Below, in pieces: positions 1 to 11,600 of a DNA stretch of 64,000 nt; the first letter of the stretch is position 1, and every line of letters begins with the position of its first letter. Below the pieces are notes generated by a model. The model was given only the letters and a program-made list of their open reading frames with translations, made no database searches and was not told the DNA's origin. The position numbers and the translations under genes are program-made. Source of the DNA: Enoplosus armatus (taxonomy: Eukaryota > Chordata > Actinopteri > Centrarchiformes > Enoplosidae); the NCBI RefSeq assembly GCF_043641665.1, contig NC_092192.1, positions 22,478,978-22,542,977 on the forward strand. Reading direction: 5' to 3'.

Positions 1-136
1 GTTGGCTGTGAAGAGCTATGGAAACGAAGAATTTGGCTCAATTTGGGAAGAATTAAGGTTTGCATAATGTGAAACGTAGCCACAAATTTAGCTGTTTGGA
101 TTCAGCGGAGAGGCTTGAGCAGTAACATACCAATTA

Positions 137-310
137 GTCTCGCATAGCCAGACCACACTTCGGAGAAAGGTCTGGCTGAGCCCATTATCATTCTGGGATG
201 GGGTGGGGTGGGGTGGGGGGGGGGGGGGGGGGGGCGCTCTGGCTTGTTTGTTTTTCTTTAAACCAATCACAGTCAGCGACGGTGCCCTTGCAAAATGGGA
301 ACACGCAGAC
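137..310 (+). repeat. Dispersed non-autonomous repeat, copy 1 (interrupted by poly-G)
   Basis: This segment shares the blocks GGCTTGTTTGTTT and TAAACCAATCACA, followed by CCCTTGCAAA, in the same order as 3304-3480. Its left part has a perfect 9-nt inverted pair, AGCCAGACC at 146-154 and GGTCTGGCT at 169-177, as often seen in fish miniature DNA transposon ends. A 20-base poly-G run at 215-234 splits it. The family is recognised only by the internal match and general familiarity from teleost genomes, not by name. Confidence 0.6.
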
Positions 311-334
311 AGAGGAAGGAGAATTCTGACTGAA

Positions 335-410
335 ACAGTCGGCCAATGGCCGGACTTGAACCGACAGCCTGCGTCCTGCGAGCCAGACCGCATACCAAAT
401 TACAATTCTG
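335..410 (-). repeat. tRNA-like (SINE-type) remnant
   Basis: Read on the minus strand, the sequence has a B-box-like GGTTCAAGTCC preceded by a tRNA-like anticodon-arm stretch. A convincing A box and a closed acceptor stem are not visible, so this is more likely a tRNA-derived repeat relic than a working tRNA gene. Confidence 0.3.
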
Positions 411-1284
411 ATGAAATACACATTCACGTTTCACTCGGTTCACTCTTAGATCTCGTGAATGTCAATAAAATGAGGATATGCCGAGTTAAAAAACAAGGGA
501 TTCTTATCGCAGGTTGCCTCTACAACTCAACTGCTCATGCTGGACAGTTGTTGACAGACGTTTCTCATTATTACTAGACACAGTTGCAGATTATTCCATT
601 TTAACGAGAAACCTTTACTCGTCACAACAACACATCAATGTATGGTGTTGTATTGCAAAACCTTTCTCGGTATTAACATGAATGTGTCTCTTTAAAACAA
701 GAAAGAAATGATCCCGGCTGTGCCCACCGAGACACCCCAGCCTTTTGATCAGGCATAATATGATGTCTTTCATGTATAATGGCTGTGAGGTGCTTTTGTG
801 TTGCCTTTTCTGCCTACGCACGACTGTTGGGTGTGGCTGTGGTGCCATATTAGATCGGGACACGACAGGGACACGACATGGTCGAGGTCCATGCGCAAGG
901 ACGTGACGTCTCCGACCCTCAGTCCAAGCATGCAAATGAAACTTCCGTCAAACCCGTAAAAGCCCACGTAAGCAACAATGTCTTCCGTAAAAAAGTTTTC
1001 TCGTTAAAACAGCACAACATGTCACAATGACAAAGGTTTTCTTGCTTGAATGAGATGTGACTGTGAGTTAATGAGAAAGTTACCAAGACAGGGTGATATG
1101 ATGTTATACAAAGAGAATAAGTGGATATTTAGTAATAACGAATACATCATAAGAACATGAGAAATATTTTCTCATAGAGAGCAAATATTTTTGCTCGATG
1201 GCAGCAGTACGTAGCATAATAGTTTTCTAGGGGACTTCAGGAAGTCAGCTGCCGTAGTATGAATGGCGACAAAGTCCATTGTGC

Positions 1285-1355
1285 GTACAGCTGGCTGAAT
1301 GGGTCAAGCACAGGTATTTCACCTGGGAGGCGGCGATTTGAGTCCCATTTCGGGA
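1285..1355 (+). repeat. tRNA-like (SINE-type) remnant
   Basis: TGGCTGAATGGGTC resembles a pol III A box and GATTTGAGTCCC about 35 nt later resembles a B box. The arms do not fold into a clean cloverleaf by eye. This is probably a decayed tRNA-derived SINE head. Confidence 0.3.
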
Positions 1356-3303
1356 CAATTTCTTCTCTTTTCCTGAACCCAAGGAAAGGCTATCTAACGC
1401 GCGGTCGCGGTTTGGTTCGGCTTAGGCACCGGAAACCACTTGGTCAGGCTTCCTGACAGAAATGCTTTCTGACACGTGGCCGTTTAGTCAGGTTCCACCC
1501 CGGGTGCAAATAGCATCTGCATCATTTGATTTTGAAATCTGCAATGCAGTCATATAAACATTACGTGTGTGTTTGAATGAATCCGTCTGTAAAGGGTTGT
1601 GTGAGGCACCAGCTCGATGACACCGTTTTTCTTACTGAGACATTTTTTTTTTTAAGTTGATTTTTTTTTATTTATGGATTGCTAACTGCTGTATTTGCTT
1701 TGCTTTTAGCCTGGCTATTGGTGTTTTTCCCGTGATGCGCACACAGTAGTCTGCGTATTTACCAAGCCAATAGAGGTGCTGTATCCTCTGTAGCTCTACC
1801 CACAATGCCCCTGGGTCCTCGGGCCCTGCAGTGCCACATCTCCTTGACAGCAGATATCTGTGACTAGATGTGTGTAGCGTGCGCATCTCTGTGTCTGTGT
1901 GATGTTTATAAAGCGACTCAAAGTGTCGTATCGTCGACACTAGTGGGCTGACATGTCTTATTCTTCCTCGTAGCAAAAAAAAAGAAGAGAAAGTTAAATG
2001 ATCTCACCCCACTGGCAGAATTAAGCGCTTTCTGTAATAAAAATAACACAGAGACCGAATGTGTCACCCTGTTTGCTCTCAGTTACACCCCCCCCCCCCA
2101 ACCGCACCCCCAGATTCTTCTCCACCCCACCACAAGCAGACATTAAACAGACAAGGCAGAGGCTCTCCACTCCACTCGCACGTGACCCGCCTGTTTAGTA
2201 TTCCTGCCACGTCTGGCTGAGGGAGCGGCATTAAATTGGGATCAGGCAGATTAGAGTATAATATAGACGACTATTAAAGGCTGCAAATGAGAGCCATGGG
2301 TTAGAGCCTGAGCAGGGGCCCAGTCTGCCTCCATGTCGGTGCAGTCCCCTGCAATATGCACACTCGCACAACAATGACACTGTGTGGGAATAAAGATGTG
2401 AGGAAGAATATGACCTCCAGTGTGCAATCGTGGTTAAGCAACTACCTGTAAGTGCAAAAAAAAAAATCAATTCTATATGCATGTATTCCATTCAATTTGT
2501 TTAGGTTTAATGCCCTTTAATTTTTTTAGCACAACACCCTCCTCTGCACTCACGTATTCATTTGGTTTTGGAAAATATAGTTCTGGTTTTTAGTTCTGGT
2601 CCAGTTTTACGCGTTCACGCTCACTTATGACAAACAAGCCGACATCCGAAACCAAGATCGACCTCCTGTGACTGACAGCCAGTCGTGCAGAGAGACCCCC
2701 CCCCAACAAATGGCTGGTTGTGAAAATGAATAGTCAAGACTGCAACTAGACCTCCGATATCATAAAGAGCTACCAACAGGTAGAAACAAAAAGGGAACCG
2801 CTAAAATACATGGAAAAGGACACAGGGACGAAACGCCTCTGGTTTAGCTTTCTGATGTATCAGGAAGTATCACGCTTGGTCGCCACAGTTCCCCTTCCCC
2901 TCCTCCTTTTGGGCGCTTATGGAAGCATTCTGCCCGGCTCCTTTAGATAACGCACTGTCAAAAATCCCGGAGGACACTTGACACTGACACTTGTGTTTAC
3001 TGACGGGCATATGGACCTATCAGAGAGGTCTATTTTCTTCTCATAGACAAATAGGCCTGAACGAGTGCATATTGTGCAGACAGTAGCAATAATACATGCA
3101 TACCATGATCACACAGTGCAATACTTTCAGTTTCAATCAGTGCTACTAAAGTCCGAGTTGCCTCTCAAAAAGGCGCCGCGGCCACGCACACAATGAAACA
3201 GTCAGTCAGCGCTAAGCCAACATATTAAATCACGTCTTCGCTTGCTTGCTTCTAATGTAACGTCAACACAATGTTTATTTTATTAAAAAATTTAAAAAAA
3301 CCT

Positions 3304-3480
3304 TGGCGCCTATGTCTGGCTCAACCCATCGCTCAACCCTGGCTTGTTTGTTTCGCCTTAAACCAATCACAATCGTCTTGGGTGGTGCTAAGCCCAGGAA
3401 GCAGCGGCGGAGCCCTTGCAAAGCTTGTCTTTGGTGGAACATTTGCGCGCGGGGAGGCGAGCCCTGGCATTAAAAAGGTT
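3304..3480 (+). repeat. Dispersed non-autonomous repeat, copy 2
   Basis: This copy carries the same ordered blocks as 137-310 (GTCTGGCTCAACCCATC, GGCTTGTTTGTTT, TAAACCAATCACAATCGTC, GAGCCCTTGCAAA). It lacks the poly-G tract of copy 1. The paired copies define the family internally. Confidence 0.6.
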
Positions 3481-5465
3481 AAATCCCCGCTAAAGAAAAC
3501 GCCACATAAAATAGCAAACGACGTGCGTAGCCAATGTGATACAACTTTTACTGGTAAAGACCCAACATAACGTGATCGTCGAGGTCCGTCGAGGTGAAGC
3601 CCACCTGTGCTTTGTTTGTGGAGGACTTTGAAAACAGCGACGCGCAGTTGGCGGAAGGGGGGGGGGCTTCCATGTAACCCAGAGTCAGAGTAGGAAATGC
3701 TTGAGGCTTTAAATAATACGCAGACACAGTTCTGGATACGCCTCTAAGCTCCGAGCGGTGTTTGATTGACAGCGTCTTGTATTTCGAATCCTGAAATCAC
3801 TCTGTGTATGGAATAATTCATTATAATGTCATTGCTTTGTCATTTGGCTTCATTCCTTGAAGAAGCCCTCCTGTAGGCCCCTGTACAGCTAAAGCCACTG
3901 GATGTGGAAAGAGTAAAATATGCCACTAGTAAGCAGCTTACAGGGGTTACATAACACACTGCCAGGAGTCCTTAGAATTCATTTGACAGGGACACATCTT
4001 GAGAAGTTCCCTTGGGTTTCCTACGAGTCAAAGGCAATGCAAAGTGCAGGAAAAGAGTTGGCATGGGGAGAACAGAGAACGGCGCTAGGAAATGAAGCAC
4101 TTTGGGTTCTCCAAGATTCATCTGCGCCAAAACATTTTAGATTCAGCCAGTCTCCTGTTCAAGTTCTTCTCGGATTTCATCGCTTTGTAGTATTCTGTGG
4201 CCCTGGCCGTTAGGGCAGCGGCTCTCTTCCAAGTGGAAATGCTCGATAATTTGGCATGGACTACATGCAGCAGCACAGCATGGGCCATTGCACCGCGTGT
4301 CTGGAGGGGGGGGGGTCTCGTGTGAGTGACATTCCCTTAAAAGGCAGATGGTAACAATGTAGGTGACACTGTGAAGCCCAGCGCTGTCACTGGACCATGT
4401 CCTATCCACTTAGAGATATTTTTTTTGATCTCCAGCTGAACCTTGTCCGTATGTTCAGCGCGTCCTTTAGGGAATGTCATGGAGCTGCCACACTATTAAC
4501 AGTACAGCGAGGGAGGGAGGGAGGGAGGGAGCGGGAGAAGGGCTTTAGAGTGGAGCTCGCATTATGTCTGGAATTCTACTCTCTTGGATTTTTTTTCCTG
4601 TTTAGTCACTAGATTGAGAGTCGATTATTGTGTCTTTGTCACGTGTACAGTAGACTGGACATGCACCCAGGGCCCTGTAGTTTTTCAAGTGGGTAGTGGG
4701 TTTTATGTCAGTGCAGGCTTACATGTAAATAACAATGTTATACATATATGTTTTGTAACATAACCAATGAAATGTCTTGCTGAGTGGAAATAAAGTGACA
4801 AGGGAAAATCAAAGTGTAAACTTAAAAATCCACACAATCACAGCCTAATACGTGGCGTGTGTAGGCCACTTGGGCACTCTTTTAATGTGATGAATATGGT
4901 AACATTTGCAATGTGTTCTCTGGTCTTTGCCTCATGTACTCAGGATGAATCAGGACGACACGTACAATGGCTTGCAAATGTATCACGCGGCTTTCGAGGA
5001 GAATTGTAAAAAGCGGTTACTCCCATCTTGCATTCCTGGGAACGTTCGTCTCTTACTCTCAAAAGGTAACCGGCCAAGCAAAGGCAACGTCACGTCGCGT
5101 CGAGATAATCCAATGGATTTTCATAATTTCAGCTCCACGTAAAGCATTTGAATCAAGAGGCAGGCGTTTGTTTCCAGGCCTGACATTTTGCTCCCACACG
5201 CACAATCACAAAAGAAGCTGGCTAGGAGTACTTTTACGTCCACACCCCCAACTTTTAATTTGAAAAAAGTGCAACACGCAAGCTTCCCAAAACTCCTACA
5301 ATGCATTAATGACCCCCTCGTGAAACTCTGGAAACGCAGTGAAATGAGGATTTTCAAAGCTCCGCTTCTGACTTGATGCACCCATAAGATAGACGTGAAT
5401 TAAGGTCTAAAACATCTACACAAACTGACACACACTGTGCCCCCAACCCCCGTCTTTCTCCTCAG

Positions 5466-5637
5466 ACATCCGTTGTTTCCCCTGCTGGCGTTGCTGTTTG
5501 AGAAATGCGAGCAGGCCACGCAGGGCTCTGAATGCATCACGTCAGCCAGCTTTGATGTGGACATCGAAAACTTTGTGCACCAGCAGGAGCGAGAACACAA
5601 GCCCTTCTTCAGTGAGGATCCCGAGCTGGATAACTTG
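5466..5637 (+). CDS. pknox2: pknox2 exon: start of MEIS/PKNOX N-terminal domain
   Basis: The acceptor TCTCCTCAG precedes the exon and the donor GTGAGA follows it. The first base is the third position of an arginine codon, followed by [18 protein letters not shown] and ending [12 protein letters not shown]. This is the conserved first half of the domain that contacts PBX. The long intron that follows (3,351 bp) starts with a TG microsatellite about 20 bp after the donor. Confidence 0.95.
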
Positions 5638-5656
5638 GTGAGACAACTGCTGTGAG

Positions 5657-5690
<34 letters not shown>

Positions 5691-8600
5691 CGCTGCGTCT
5701 TCCGTGAAATATTTCGGTCCGTTTAAGGAAACCTGCTCAATTCTGACCAAAACGTAGTAGAAATGCCCGTTTTGTCTGTTTGCGGCGCATCCCACCATTA
5801 CTACTCCTAATCATTCCCTCCTTTTTCATGTAATCCTCCCCATCCTCCCCCTGAACTTCCCCCTTGCACAACAGCTATCGGTAATTGCAAATTAAGAGAA
5901 GGAGGATGCTGATCGTGTTGCCTGAGAAAAGAGGGGGAGGAGTTGAAGCCAGACAGAGACAAAGACAAAAAGAAAAAAAAAAAAAAAGAAGAAAAAAAAG
6001 TGCCCCCTTGCCATTACAGTACTTGAAACGGCAGGCAGACAAGTGCTGAACAGTCAATTAACCCTGCATCTGTGTGTTTTATGAGGCACTGGGTGCGGGC
6101 ATCCCTCCCAGAGGGCACTAACTCTTCCACGGGGCAGTAATGTTACACTGGGCCTGACTGGCTGCGATTGGCAAAGAGTTACTGGTCCCTTGATTAAGTG
6201 AGCGCAGTTTAATTAGCTGATTTATCTCCTCCTTGGCCAAGCACTTTTCTGTCCATTCTGTTGACCTTGAGCGGTGACTTTGAGGGAGTGCACTACAGTG
6301 TGCCGCACAGACTGGAGAAAAGCCAGGCTGTTGATGGTCAGATAACTGCTGAATTATATGGATTCTGCACCAAACAAAACAACAAAAAAAAAACCCCGTT
6401 ATCACAACAAACAAAACCCCTAGATTGTAATCCTTTCGTAGTTTCAAACAACACTCTAAATACGTTCAAGGTGGGGGGTTTTTTTCTGTAGTATTTGCCA
6501 TTATGAAGAGCTGTATGGAAGTAAACCATGGACCCAAGCTGTTTCCTAGCAACGCAACTCCAGTTAAATGGTCCATTAAATATCAGGTTGTCCATATCGT
6601 CCAACGGCATCCTCTGCCTCCAATATGACAGAAGACCCTTTCTCATCTGACCCCTGCTATTGCGTTCATTTCAATTATTTGAAAATGTCTGTGGCCCGAG
6701 CAATAATTCCATCACGGTGTGGGGAGATTTTCCTCGCCATCTTCGGGGGGCATCAGTCTGTAACACTTGCACTGGAGCCTGCCTCGTCAGCCTTAAGAAA
6801 CTACTACAAGGGCTCCTTCAGGCCATGTTTCTGCGGAGATTCTTAATGCGTCGGCTCTATATTCTTATTCTGGGAATCCACTAGAGCAGCTTTGCATGAT
6901 TCACAGTTCTGAAAAGTCCTTATGTATCTTCTCCTGGCCCTTTCTGCAGCCCCTCAGTCCCCCCCCCCTCCCCCTCTGTCTGAAACAAGCCGTTTTAGAC
7001 AAAGTGAACAACCTCCAAAAACCTGAAGAGTAGTTCCTGAGCAGAGCGCTCCGATAACTGAGACAGACTGAGCCGGGTGGATGAGCGTCCCTGTACTTGG
7101 TGGGTGGTGCTGTGATTGGAGCAGATGACCTGCTGGGGGCGTGGCTGAGTGCGGCGACTGTGCAGTTGTGACATCACAACCTTACGAAAGTCCAGACGGC
7201 TCGTTTAAAAGGCACAGTGTCTGAATACGGGCTGTGTTTCATTTCTCCGTGGACCGAGCGGTTTGATACTTTCACAGTATTTAGACAGCACCTAGGGCTG
7301 CTTTATAATCATACAAGACGTGGACATCTCACTTTCTACTATATGGGACCTTTAATGCAGCGACAGAGATATGGCTAGGTAGCTCTAGAGTTTGAGTTTC
7401 ACTTTTCTTTAAACTTGTTTTTATTTTTTATTTTTGGGAGTTACTGTTTATGACAAAGGTTTTGAAGATTCAAAAGAGGAGGGAAAATATCCTTTCTGAA
7501 GTAAATGTAATATGAATTTGAACAAGAATTGTATCAAGAAAATGTATTGAACAGACAAAACCCTACTAAACATAACACTTAATCAACCTCATTATCAAGT
7601 TGTGACTAAAATAAGAAAAAATAAACACATTTATTTGTTGATATGTTGTAGGCCACAAAGCCAGCCCAACAGACGAGACAGTGGAGAAGCCCCAATTTTC
7701 CCTCTCAGCATTGCACATTGGAGGCTGGATCTGTTGATTTCTGGCTTTGGGAGAGTGAAGGATGAAAGGATTACGGCCCCCCTGTATACTCGCAATCTAT
7801 ATGCATCCGCGGAATAAACATTAAAATTGAATGTCGCTCCCTGCTCATCAATAAAAGAAATCTCTGCATGTCACTTCCCCTCGTCACATATCACCCTTTA
7901 AAAAACGGACTGTAAACACCTCGCTTGTTCCACATCTACCGTTCTGGTTTTTGAGTCTTCCCATTTTACAACAGACGAGCCTGCATTACAAGCCGGAGGT
8001 GTTGGGTTCGAAAGAACTGGGCATTTAAGGGGCAGGAGAGGAACCCTTGCATTGTGGGAAATGTAGTCCAGGGTTAAATCCAGGGTTTCTCGAGCTTGAC
8101 CCATAGTAGGCACTAGAAGTCATGAGATCTTTGCCTCTGCTTTTGACCCAACTTCAAGGAAGTGATATAATAGATAACTGGAGTACTACTTTTAAAATAG
8201 CCACAATTTTCCCATTTAGTTGCAAATTAATCAGTGGCTTTGTTAGTTCCTAGATTTTAGGGGACTTGTCTTAGATTTGGTGTTAATTAATGGATATATT
8301 AATAAAATATACACATAGATTTTTCAGTCCATCACTTTGGTCCACTCAACAGCTAATGGATGGATTTCTCCAGATAAATAAACAGATATCCGTGGTGCCC
8401 AGAAGATGAATCCTAATAACTTTTCATCTAGCACTTCCAGGAGGTCAAACTTTCACTTTGTCCAATACTTTGGTATATGAATAAATACCTTCAAATCAGC
8501 CTCAGCAAATGTTGCTACATGCTACAACACTAAACTGAAGTGGTTAACACTGTAAACATTGTCTGCTACTGTAATCATCATCACGTTGAGGCTGATTGTG

Positions 8601-11600
8601 AGCATTTAGCACAAAGAAGCATGGTGCTTAAGTGTAGCCTCACAAAGCATGGCTGTCGATGATCGTCTTGTTTCCCTTTTAAACCCGTTAAAACGGACCA
8701 AGTAGCATTCAAGATATGCCTGACAGTTTTTGAAAAACATCAGGTTCACTTAATGCTATTTGGTCAACTCTCCCCGCAAAAAATCCCTTACACTGTACAG
8801 AAAATGTATTGAAAAGGCATAAATGAACTAAGTCCAATTGATATGTTAAGACCTCAATAACTCAATAAATGATCATCATTAATGGGTAAATTAATGATAT
8901 TAAAAAAAAAAAACAATGAATAAAGGGATTCAGTTTTGTAGTATGTTGCGAAGGTGACCTGTTTATGGTTTGTCTCTGTCCCCATCAGATGGTAAAGGCC
9001 ATTCAGGTGTTGCGGATCCACCTATTGGAGTTAGAGAAGGTCAATGAGCTCTGTAAAGATTTCTGCAACCGTTACATCACCTGCCTCAAGACCAAGATGC
9101 ACAGCGACAACCTCCTCCGCAACGACCTCGGAGGGCCCTATTCTCCGTCACACACCAGTCTCAACATGCAGCAGGTCAGTCATGATCTCTCTGTGGCTCT
9201 CACAGCTCCTTGATGGAATCCCTCTCTTAGTGGCACTTCCCACTTTTATCACCAGGTAGATTTTTCTATGTTGGGAGTTACAAACAGTAGAGCTACCTCG
9301 TCACATTTGCTCACTAGTGTCTCTCTGTGATCCCCCAGGAACTAATTCAGACCTCCTCTCCATCCATGACCTCTGTCTCCAGCTCTGTTAACTCTTCAGG
9401 GATTGTGGTGCCCGCCGGGGGTCTGCAACAGGGCAATGTCGCCATGACTACCATCAACTCTCAAGTGGTATCGGGTAAGCATGTGACTGCACACACGAGA
9501 CATTAAAACACTAGGCTGACACATACACATACAATATATATACGTCTCGGCTTGTATTAGTTGACGAGCGCAATGCCACATTTAAAAATTGGAATTCAAT
9601 TTAATTTCTGTGACTTGCTCCTCGTTGTAAAATCTGCTGATAACTTTCCACAATAAAAGACATATTGTGATTTTTCAAGTTTGCATGGTCACACTTGCTT
9701 TTACAATGCACCTTTTTTTTTTTTGCACCTCTCCGGCATTATCAGTACGTGGGAAGACATTATGTCTACAATCTCTGAGCCCTGTATTTTTCCAATGGAC
9801 AACATTTCATAATTGTATTTCCCAGCACTAACTCAAACAAGCCACATTTGGATGGAAGCAGCATTTTGCTCGTCTGAATGCACGGTGGAAACGTTTTGAA
9901 ATCCTGATATTCAAAACCCACGGGGGAATTGTAGAAATCCATGCTGCCATTGTCAGGGGGAAGAAATGATGTCTGATACTTCAAGTTTCAGACAGAGAAT
10001 ACAGACAGACATTATGCAGTGATGTGCAGTTATATCTGTTACTAGAGGGCAGATGGTAACTACCAGGTAGGAAACAGTCTACTCTGCTTAAGCTTTTATT
10101 CCCCGATACACAACGTGACGTTCTTCTTCTGGCTCTCAACTGGTTTGGTTCCGTCTTTACTACTCGAAGTTTTCATGTCATCAGTAGAGGGGCCTCTGCA
10201 CTTCCCCCTACACTTTTTGTTTTCTGTATACAGTATATGCTGCCACTGGGTCACATTTAACTGAGATTTTACATTAAATTCCACTTCTACGCTGATGACA
10301 CACAGCTGTATGCCCCCCTTGGACGTGGACTCCTCTTATTAGCCAATGTAACCTAGATGTTGTCATGTCTGTTGGAAATTCAGAGCTAGATGTCACAAAA
10401 CATTTTACAACTTAACCAATCCAAATTGGAGATCCTTCTACATTTCATCCTTCCTATGCAGTCACAACAGACTCATCTGTCTTTTACTGAAATAAAGGAC
10501 AGTGCATGCAACTTCTGACTGATGTTTGACTCTAGTCTTCTGCTTGAAAGTGACGCGGGCGATTCGATCACGCTGTCTGCAGCTGAGGACCTTAGCCGAA
10601 ATGAAATCATTTTCAACTCTCAGACTTCGAGAAAGTATTCCATGCTTGTACCGGCTCTAATTTAGACTTCTGCAATTCCCTTAATTCACGTCTCGACCAT
10701 AAGACACCATAGTTGCTTGCTACAGCTTATCCAAAATGCTGCTGCCTGGCTCAAATACCTTTTTTTTTTTAATTCTAATATATTCAATTGAAATTTTTTT
10801 TTTTTTAATCATTTGTCTTATTGCCATGCTGCCTCATTATTTCAGCAAATGTAATAATTTCTATGTGTTTCGCTGTAAAGCACTTTGTAATTGCATTTAG
10901 ACAAGTGCTATAAATAAAGGTTATCATTATTAACATATTTCAGAAACTGACACTTGAGGCATGGAACATTTTGAAGTAGTTTACTATTATGTAACATCAA
11001 CTAGAATATTTATCGTGATTTTGCATGAATAATCCATATTGCCAAATAAGCATATAATAATAAAAAAAATCGTTATGGTTAGCACTCAGCACAAGCACAT
11101 ACAGTGCACACCTCCTACAAAGAATTTTAAGATATAAATGCTAAATTATTTTAATGTTATCTTTCAATACACATCTGCAGTGACTGAGTTGTGTGTGTGT
11201 ACATGTATACCTGAGAGCCACGATAGCATCCTTCACAGGCTGCTTGGCTGATAAGTTCTTATAATGTCATGCCTGTACAGTGAAATGTTAATCCTGCCCT
11301 CTGGAAATCCCTTTTAACCCAAAATAAATCAATGTCTCTGCCTTTGATCACTACACATTGAAGAGCTCAAACAGACTGTGATGAGAGTGTCATGATCAAG
11401 ACTAATTAAGCCGGCAGCAAAAACACCCTCGCCTCTTCTTTTTTTTTTTTTTCTGGGTTAAAGGACATTAATGCACCTTGAATTTAATCATCTCGTCTCT
11501 TGTTTGCCGTGTTTTTGTTTTTTTGCGGGGCTGACAAGAAGTTAATAAGGCTCTGGCGGTAGTGTGGGATGCGGCTGCCAGTGGCTGCTGAAGCCACTTG

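Larger units (their letters stand above)
1..5465. other. Sequence upstream of the first recognisable pknox2 exon; no exon recognised
   Basis: I find no coding exon here. The missing 5' coding exons of pknox2, which encode a low-complexity N-terminus in the family, are not recognisable, so this stretch is either intron or 5' flank. It contains two copies of one dispersed repeat (about 137-310 and 3304-3480), a tRNA-like segment on the minus strand near 335-410 and another on the plus strand near 1285-1355, a 20-G run at 215-234 and a GGGA-type simple repeat near 4509-4531. The remaining sequence shows nothing I can name. Confidence 0.5.
5638..8988 (+). other. pknox2 intron with TG microsatellite and dispersed repeats
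   Basis: This intron separates the two MEIS-domain exons. It contains a TG repeat at 5659-5690, a dispersed repeat at about 7055-7355 that recurs inverted at 38,470-38,725, and a member of another dispersed fish repeat at 8325-8674. The rest is unique-looking noncoding DNA with no visible gene. Confidence 0.7.

Noticed and set aside
4906..5263. Overlapping short open frames just upstream of the first visible pknox2 exon
   Set aside because: Neither matches the PKNOX2 N-terminus, and no good acceptor or donor frames them.
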